Positions 6,632-10,621 of a stretch of DNA of 10,621 nucleotides are shown in pieces. Made by a program: the position numbers and the translations under genes. This DNA is from Chamaesiphon sp. (GTDB taxonomy: Bacteria > Cyanobacteriota > Cyanobacteriia > Cyanobacteriales > Chamaesiphonaceae). Position 1 is the first letter of the stretch. The number at the start of each line of letters is the position of its first letter. The notes beneath the pieces were generated by a model, which was not told where the DNA came from, ran no database searches, and was given only the letters and a program-made list of their open reading frames with translations. The DNA lies in the NCBI GenBank assembly GCA_026786125.1, contig JAJAYU010000344.1, positions 1 through 10,621 on the forward strand. Direction: 5' to 3'.

Positions 6632-7171
6632 ATGTCATTGACTAGCGATCTTCCCAGTTTAGGTAGCTTGGAGTTGTTACCATATATTAATGATGCTGGC
6701 GCATTGCCAGAGCAACACCAAAATCAGATTGGTATTTATGCGATCTTTGATGAGTCTCAAGTCTTAAAATTTGTTGGCTATTCACGAGATATTTATCTGA
6801 GTCTCAAACAGCATCTAGTCAGACAACCAGAACATTGTTATTGGGTCAAGGCTACCACGATCGACAAGCCCAATCGCACGTTTCTGGAAAGTGTTCAGTC
6901 AGCGTGGGTTGCTGAGAATGGTAGTACGCCGACTGGAAATGCTGAAGCTAAATCGGTGTGGTTGGATCCGATTTCGACCCATCATGCCATGACAGCAGCC
7001 GAAAGTGACAGCTTTGATGACTTAGATGGTTTAGCCCAAATTAAGTTGCTCAAGCAAGTTGCTAGACGGGTGGAGGAGACTATTTTGACCAAACTTCAAC
7101 AACGTGGTGTCAAGACAGAAATCCGCTTCAATCCTAAGTTGAAAGAGCAAGGTTTACTAGATCTAAAGTGA
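6632..7171 (+). CDS. GIY-YIG domain protein, probably catalytically altered
   Basis: 179 residues. The first half looks like a GIY-YIG nuclease domain: IGIYAIFD (33-40) supplies the GIY strand and FVGYSRD (47-53) the YIG-like strand. FLES (84-87) keeps the glutamate (E86) that binds the metal ion in this family. Aligned by eye on the I-TevI core (YVG-x7-R-x3-H), the catalytic arginine position is S57, while H61 is kept. DNA cleavage is therefore doubtful. The C-terminal third (about 134-179) is a basic amphipathic stretch (KLLKQVARRVEETILTKL) that could bind nucleic acid or a partner. The ATG at 6632 has no Shine-Dalgarno but suits the domain's position. Stand-alone GIY-YIG proteins of this kind occur in cyanobacteria; I know of no established role. 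It ends 49 bp from the convergent SDR gene. Confidence 0.8.
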   Translation: MSLTSDLPSLGSLELLPYINDAGALPEQHQNQIGIYAIFDESQVLKFVGYSRDIYLSLKQHLVRQPEHCYWVKATTIDKPNRTFLESVQSAWVAENGSTPTGNAEAKSVWLDPISTHHAMTAAESDSFDDLDGLAQIKLLKQVARRVEETILTKLQQRGVKTEIRFNPKLKEQGLLDLK

Positions 7172-7177
7172 TCGAAT

Positions 7178-7204
7178 CATCCGATAAACTAAATAGATCG
7201 GATG
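7178..7204. terminator. Hairpin between convergent genes
   Basis: CATCCGAT (7178-7185) and ATCGGATG (7197-7204) form a perfect 8-bp stem over an 11-nt loop, in the 49 bp between two converging stops. The position suggests bidirectional termination, but neither side has a T-run, so intrinsic function is uncertain. Confidence 0.5.
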
Positions 7205-7220
7205 TTAAAAACCAACTATT

Positions 7221-8183
7221 TTACAATCCACGAGTGCGAAAGATCTCCGTAATCGTTGGGGCATAAGTAACCAATCCAAAAGTAGCTGGACTAACTGCAT
7301 TTGCATGACTAAGATGGCGATAATTTAGGCAAAATCGATCCCATTCAGCCATTTGAATCTTAAATACTTTGATAAAGAAATTAGCAATTGTATTTGATAG
7401 GTTAATCTGAAACAAACTTTTTTTGCCGAAATAGCCACAAATTTCTTTGATGCCAGCATCACCACTAATTACTTGATTGCCCAAAACTATCCGTCGATTA
7501 AATTTATCCGCAATTTCAGGATGAGCAATCAGATGTCTGATCACTTCGGCGATATCTTGGGCATGAATAAAGTTGAAGCTCATATCAGCGGTGAAAAATC
7601 GCAACAGTCCCACATATTTGGTGACACTGGGTAAGTCAGCGGAGAGGAAAGAATAGGGTTTTGTCTCATCGCCGCCGAGTACTAGTGTTGGGAAAACTGT
7701 AGTGATTTTTGAAGCAATATTATTAGATCGATCTGATTTAGTTGCTGCCTGAGTAATTTTATCTAAACACTGATGTTTAGACATAATATAATCTGTTCCA
7801 ATTTTACCTGCTTCTGCTAGTAGTTTCCCGTTGCGATCGAGTAAGCTGGCTGTGGAAAAATAGATGACTTGCTCACAAACTTGAGGATCGAGCAAATCAA
7901 ACAAGATATGAGTTTTGGTATAGTTAATATCAAAGGCTTCTTGTCCACCCCAGCCTGCGGCGGTGAGGACTGCAACGTTAATAGTTTTGAGTAATTCCGC
8001 TTGCTGTTCAATTTCCATCATGTCTGCGGTGATGACATGAATACCAGGGCGTGCTGTGATATCTACTGTTAGTTTAGCGGGATTGCGAACGAATAAAAAT
8101 AGTTCATGATCGGTATTTTGAATTAGTGTTTCACTAACATAATGACCGACGCAACCACTAGCACCTGTGACAAGAATACGCAT
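7221..8183 (-). CDS. NAD(P)-dependent epimerase/dehydratase-like protein (extended SDR)
   Basis: 320 residues. The N-terminus MRILVTGASGCVGHYV carries the extended-SDR nucleotide-binding motif TGxxGxxG (6-13) on the first Rossmann strand, followed by a basic residue after strand 2 (FVRNPAK). A strand-4 segment VAVLTAAGWGG (70-80), the catalytic serine/threonine region YFSTAS (108-113) and Y132-xxx-K136 complete the usual active site. FIHAQDIAEVIRHLI resembles the conserved segment of substrate-binding epimerases. The protein is thus probably an active NAD(P)-dependent sugar epimerase, dehydratase or reductase; the substrate cannot be told. The ATG at 8183 is required to keep strand 1. Unusually, the ribosome-binding region is made of heptamer repeats and has no Shine-Dalgarno. 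It lies 152 bp downstream of the exported-protein gene on the same strand, with repeats between, so co-transcription is uncertain. Confidence 0.88.
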   Translation of the reverse strand: MRILVTGASGCVGHYVSETLIQNTDHELFLFVRNPAKLTVDITARPGIHVITADMMEIEQQAELLKTINVAVLTAAGWGGQEAFDINYTKTHILFDLLDPQVCEQVIYFSTASLLDRNGKLLAEAGKIGTDYIMSKHQCLDKITQAATKSDRSNNIASKITTVFPTLVLGGDETKPYSFLSADLPSVTKYVGLLRFFTADMSFNFIHAQDIAEVIRHLIAHPEIADKFNRRIVLGNQVISGDAGIKEICGYFGKKSLFQINLSNTIANFFIKVFKIQMAEWDRFCLNYRHLSHANAVSPATFGLVTYAPTITEIFRTRGL

Positions 8184-8187
8184 GAAA

Positions 8188-8210
8188 AGTTGGGAGTTGG
8201 GAGTTGGGAG
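8188..8210. repeat. Heptanucleotide array AGTTGGG, 3.3 perfect units
   Basis: Three identical AGTTGGG units plus AG, occupying positions -5 to -27 relative to the ATG of the minus-strand SDR gene (8183). On the coding strand it reads as repeated CCCAACT. It is the most regular of the window's heptamer arrays. Confidence 0.75.
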
Positions 8211-8212
8211 CG

Positions 8213-8253
8213 AAAAGTGCGGTCTTGGGGTTTCCCCAAGTAAAGCACCTTTT
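8213..8253. repeat. Imperfect 41-nt palindrome
   Basis: The core CTTGGGG (8224-8230), TTT, CCCCAAG (8234-8240) is a perfect 7-bp stem. Outside an internal loop the outer arms continue as AAAAGTGC (8213-8220) and GCAC-c-TTTT (8245-8253). It sits in the 152-bp spacer directly beside the AGTTGGG array. It resembles small dispersed palindromic elements of cyanobacterial genomes; no T-run supports a terminator role on either strand. Confidence 0.6.
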
Positions 8254-8297
8254 CAAGACAGTTGGAAGCGTGTGAGCGTTGGAATAATGATGGGAAA

Positions 8298-8329
8298 ACT
8301 ATCCACTATTCACCATTCACTATCCACTA
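8298..8329. repeat. Heptanucleotide array ACTATCC-like, about 4.6 units
   Basis: ACTATCC, ACTATTC, ACCATTC, ACTATCC and ACTA in exact 7-nt register. It begins 6 nt after the stop of the minus-strand gene at 8336-9421. On that gene's strand the units read GGATAGT/GAATAGT. Confidence 0.7.
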
Positions 8330-8335
8330 ATTAAA

Positions 8336-9421
8336 CTATTTTATTTTCAATCTTAGGGGATAGCGAGTTGGTGAATTGCCGATCGAGCTAGCGACATCCA
8401 TTGTACTGATATAGTTGTTTAACTGAACTGTTTTCGTTGGTGGTAGAGCGCGGACACTAGCCTGAAAATCTAGCTCAGACTTTTGTAGTGCAGCTTGACG
8501 TTGAATGGAGTTGCTCCGATCCCATTGAATGTTAGGATCGGCTTTAAGTTTTGCTAATCGATCGCCTCTGAGTTTATTTATTTCTTTCAGCTCAGGAATA
8601 TAAGCTTCGAGGTTTTTGCCCCAATGAACCCGCATTTGTTCGCGGAAATCATTGCCGCGCCGCGCCCAATCATTCTCTTTGAATGTTAACCAAGCAGAGG
8701 GAAGTCTGGATAGTTCTTGTTTGGTATTGGCGGGTATATTTGCATATTCAGCCGTGAGCTTAGTCGCGATCGCATTTTTGAGTCTACTATCGTTTGTTGC
8801 TACTGATTTACCCATAACTTCATTTACCATGAAACACAGGGCATCGGCACTGATATCAGTAGTCATTTGGGTTAACGGCGGTTTACCTGGTGCTAGCCAA
8901 TTTTTGGGCGCAGCATCATAAAACGAAACTAGCCAGAGTGCATCTCTATCGCCATCTAGCACCTGTTGCCGCAGGTTTCCAACTAATGTAGCTTGAAGTT
9001 GATTACGTTCGGCTGGAGTCCCACGGAGAATTTGTGGTTCCATCGCCATAGTTTTGGTCACAGTATTTCGCAACCCTATATTTGTCATCCACTCTCTATT
9101 CAACCGCTGCTCAATTCTTTGCTGCTGATTAGGGGTGAATTTAACCCCTAATACCTCTCCATAGAGATTTGTGAAGTTCTTGAGCGTGGTTGGACTCAAT
9201 GTAGGTACGGCGACTAGGGGGATGATCTTGGCAGTTTTTGCGGCTGGCGGATTATAAGTTGGCGTACTTACAGGTGTAACTGGTTTTAAGGGAGTAGTTT
9301 TAATCGTTGGATTAGTTTTAGCGGGTGGCGTAACGGCAATCCCTACTGATTCGATCCCGATGGTGAGGCTAGTCGCACACAATGCGGCGATGATGCCAGA
9401 ATTAATGCTGCTTGGTTTCAT
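8336..9421 (-). CDS. Exported protein of unknown function
   Basis: 361 residues; not a family I recognise. The N-terminus (MKPSSIN, a hydrophobic stretch about 8-29, then GIAV) looks like a Sec signal peptide with possible cleavage after A29, implying a periplasmic or secreted protein. Residues 31-78 are a low-complexity Pro/Thr linker (TPPAK, KTTPLKPVTPVSTPT), probably disordered. The rest, about 79-340, is mainly helical and rich in charged and glutamine residues (TPNQQQRIEQRLNREW; ELKEINKLRGDRLAKLKADP), with several tryptophans and no enzyme motif I can name. No membrane segment follows the signal. The ATG at 9421 gives a proper signal peptide; a GGGA about 11 nt upstream is a weak ribosome-binding site. 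A TATAAT about 55 bp upstream may be its promoter. The repeat-filled spacer after it suggests it ends its own transcript. Confidence 0.75.
   Translation of the reverse strand: MKPSSINSGIIAALCATSLTIGIESVGIAVTPPAKTNPTIKTTPLKPVTPVSTPTYNPPAAKTAKIIPLVAVPTLSPTTLKNFTNLYGEVLGVKFTPNQQQRIEQRLNREWMTNIGLRNTVTKTMAMEPQILRGTPAERNQLQATLVGNLRQQVLDGDRDALWLVSFYDAAPKNWLAPGKPPLTQMTTDISADALCFMVNEVMGKSVATNDSRLKNAIATKLTAEYANIPANTKQELSRLPSAWLTFKENDWARRGNDFREQMRVHWGKNLEAYIPELKEINKLRGDRLAKLKADPNIQWDRSNSIQRQAALQKSELDFQASVRALPPTKTVQLNNYISTMDVASSIGNSPTRYPLRLKIK
8766..8773. repeat. HIP1 octamer GCGATCGC
   Basis: Second perfect HIP1 copy of the window, inside the exported-protein gene. Confidence 0.8.
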
Positions 9422-9475
9422 GGTATCTACATCCCGCTGGTCTGAATTATGTGACTATTTCTAGTTCGCCGATCG

Positions 9476-9481
9476 ATTATA
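9476..9481 (-). promoter_or_regulatory. Candidate -10 box TATAAT for the exported-protein gene
   Basis: Read on the minus strand, TATAAT lies about 55 bp before the ATG at 9421, giving a leader near 47 nt. No -35 match is found at 16-19 bp spacing, so the promoter would be activator-dependent or the match is fortuitous. The rest of the 177-bp intergenic region (9422-9598) shows nothing else I can name. Confidence 0.3.
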
Positions 9482-9598
9482 CTCTGTCCCGATTGGCTTA
9501 ATATTGGCAAATGACGAATGCCATTTTAATCTTCAGCACACCATCGGGATCATCGTTATCGGCTCATAACTCTCGGACGCAGATCATCTGATATTGTT

Positions 9599-10621
9599 TC
9601 AATGTCCGAAGATCTGTCCGACAGCTTCTGCTTGACTGAGTGATTTAACTGCAATCATTGCAGCCATCTGAATATCTAGATTACCAGCTTGGACGATCGA
9701 GTATGGTAGATTTGTCGCCTGAAGATTGGCGACTAAACCAACTGGTAGCGGGATCGAACTAATCACCACTAATTGAGGTAAATTCTGCCCACCATAAGCC
9801 GAAATCGATTCGATCTGAAGCGAAAATAGACCTGGCGTGAAGCAAGGATTCAAGGCTTTGTCGTATTCAAACTTGCTCAGCATCAACTGCAATGAACAAA
9901 TTTGAGTAGTGTCTAGTGGTGCATCATTCACAGTTTTAGCCCGAAAAATTGGCACTAAATCCTGAAATGGTACCTGAATAGTCATCCATTCATCGGCAAT
10001 GGTATCAAAAGAATGAGCGTAACCAACCCCATCCCATTTCGCCTCAGTCCGAACGAATAATTTATATCTTTGTCCATCACCTTTAACTCGTAATTCAATT
10101 CCGTGATAGTTACTCAGATTGAAACTAGGCTCGAAATTGCGAGTCCGCACCGAAGCAAAACCGCCAGAATTATCAGTGGAAACGTTGCCACTAAATAACG
10201 CAAAACCATCAGCCAACCGAATCCCACTCTCACTCACACCGCCCATTACCACATCATCTACAGCTCCCCAGGTTGCCTGAAGATTGGCATCTGGTTGAGT
10301 AAAATCGAACAATTCTAATTGATTAACTGGATCTAAATAAGTACTCCCAGCCGCTATTAAATTATTTATAACTGCTGGTGATAGGGAATTCTGAGAATCG
10401 GGACAAAGAATAATCGATCGAACTCCAGTCATAATCTGATCCGACAAATTTAAACTGTTAAAATCTACCTGCACAAACTCAACATTTGCAGGCACACTAA
10501 ATGGTATCAAACTCAAATCTGAAATCGCTGCTCTAACTCGATAGCCACTTTTAAGTAATTGTCCAACCACCAATTGACCAATTTCATCGATTGCCCCAAC
10601 CACCAACACTAAACCCACAGC
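9599..10621 (-). CDS. Rossmann (atypical SDR) protein with CIA30 domain, 5' end probably outside window
   Basis: The frame is open to the window edge. The first possible start inside is a GTG at 10618 (339 residues), but family members as I recall them have roughly 50 residues before the Rossmann strand, so the gene probably begins outside. Numbering from that GTG: residues 3-14 (LVLVVGAIDEIG) are the first Rossmann strand and a changed GxxGxxG motif whose central glycine is D11. Residues about 103-275 are a CIA30 domain: LFDFTQP, TWGAVDDVVMGGVSES, FSGNVSTDNSGGFASVRTRNF, YHGIELRVKGDGQRYK, WDGVGYAHSFDT, FRAKTV and LQLMLSKFEYD. Residues 281-339 resume a Rossmann-like part (PQLVVISS, NLPYSIVQAGNL). 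CIA30 was named for a complex I assembly factor; the plant HCF173 protein, needed for psbA translation, combines SDR and CIA30. A scaffold or assembly role in photosynthetic or respiratory complexes is inferred. The C-terminal part seems much shorter than in relatives. Confidence 0.85.
   Translation of the reverse strand, partial: AVGLVLVVGAIDEIGQLVVGQLLKSGYRVRAAISDLSLIPFSVPANVEFVQVDFNSLNLSDQIMTGVRSIILCPDSQNSLSPAVINNLIAAGSTYLDPVNQLELFDFTQPDANLQATWGAVDDVVMGGVSESGIRLADGFALFSGNVSTDNSGGFASVRTRNFEPSFNLSNYHGIELRVKGDGQRYKLFVRTEAKWDGVGYAHSFDTIADEWMTIQVPFQDLVPIFRAKTVNDAPLDTTQICSLQLMLSKFEYDKALNPCFTPGLFSLQIESISAYGGQNLPQLVVISSIPLPVGLVANLQATNLPYSIVQAGNLDIQMAAMIAVKSLSQAEAVGQIFGH

Noticed and set aside
2129..8329. 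Heptamer arrays as CRISPR repeats or telomere-like sequence
   Set aside because: Units are 7 nt with no spacers and few copies, so CRISPR is excluded; similarity of TTTAGGC to some eukaryotic telomere repeats is coincidental in a bacterial context.
8652..8921. 89-codon plus-strand ORF with a hydrophobic stretch
   Set aside because: It is antisense to the exported-protein gene, which has a proper signal peptide and continuous frame; no ribosome-binding site or motif.

Overview
The window looks like chromosomal DNA of a cyanobacterium. The case rests on two perfect HIP1 octamers (GCGATCGC at 5469-5476 and 8766-8773) with many partial CGATCG copies, a DesA-type acyl-lipid delta-12 desaturase, a Rossmann/CIA30 protein of the kind found in cyanobacteria and plastids, and short tandem heptanucleotide arrays between genes. 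I cannot name the genus. There is no sign of a phage, plasmid, insertion sequence, CRISPR array, tRNA or rRNA.

Layout. Positions 1-1340 (minus) hold most of a membrane-anchored phospholipase D-superfamily protein whose C-terminus lies outside the window. A gene-free stretch of about 400 bp separates it from the divergent plus-strand genes: a small zinc-knuckle plus RelE/ParE-like protein (1745-2125), an IscS/NifS-class cysteine desulfurase (2260-3429) and desA (3650-4690), which ends at a good intrinsic terminator. Next comes the essential pair pyrH-frr (4872-6135), overlapping by 14 bp and closed by a hairpin with the same arms as the desA terminator. A small unknown ORF (6244-6573) and a GIY-YIG domain protein (6632-7171) follow. 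From 7221 to the end the genes are on the minus strand: an extended SDR/epimerase-like protein (7221-8183), an exported protein of unknown function (8336-9421) and a reduced Rossmann protein carrying a CIA30 domain (9599 to the edge, 5' end probably missing).

The genes do not form one pathway. They are mostly separate housekeeping units: sulfur mobilisation, lipid desaturation, UMP phosphorylation and ribosome recycling. Only pyrH-frr is clearly an operon. I found no convincing new multi-gene system. The points most worth a second look are: five heptanucleotide arrays with different unit sequences lying against gene ends; an array filling the ribosome-binding region of the 7221-8183 gene; a GIY-YIG protein without the catalytic arginine; a textbook EF-hand loop inside a PLD-type protein; and a CIA30 protein whose Rossmann part has lost its central glycine and seems shortened.
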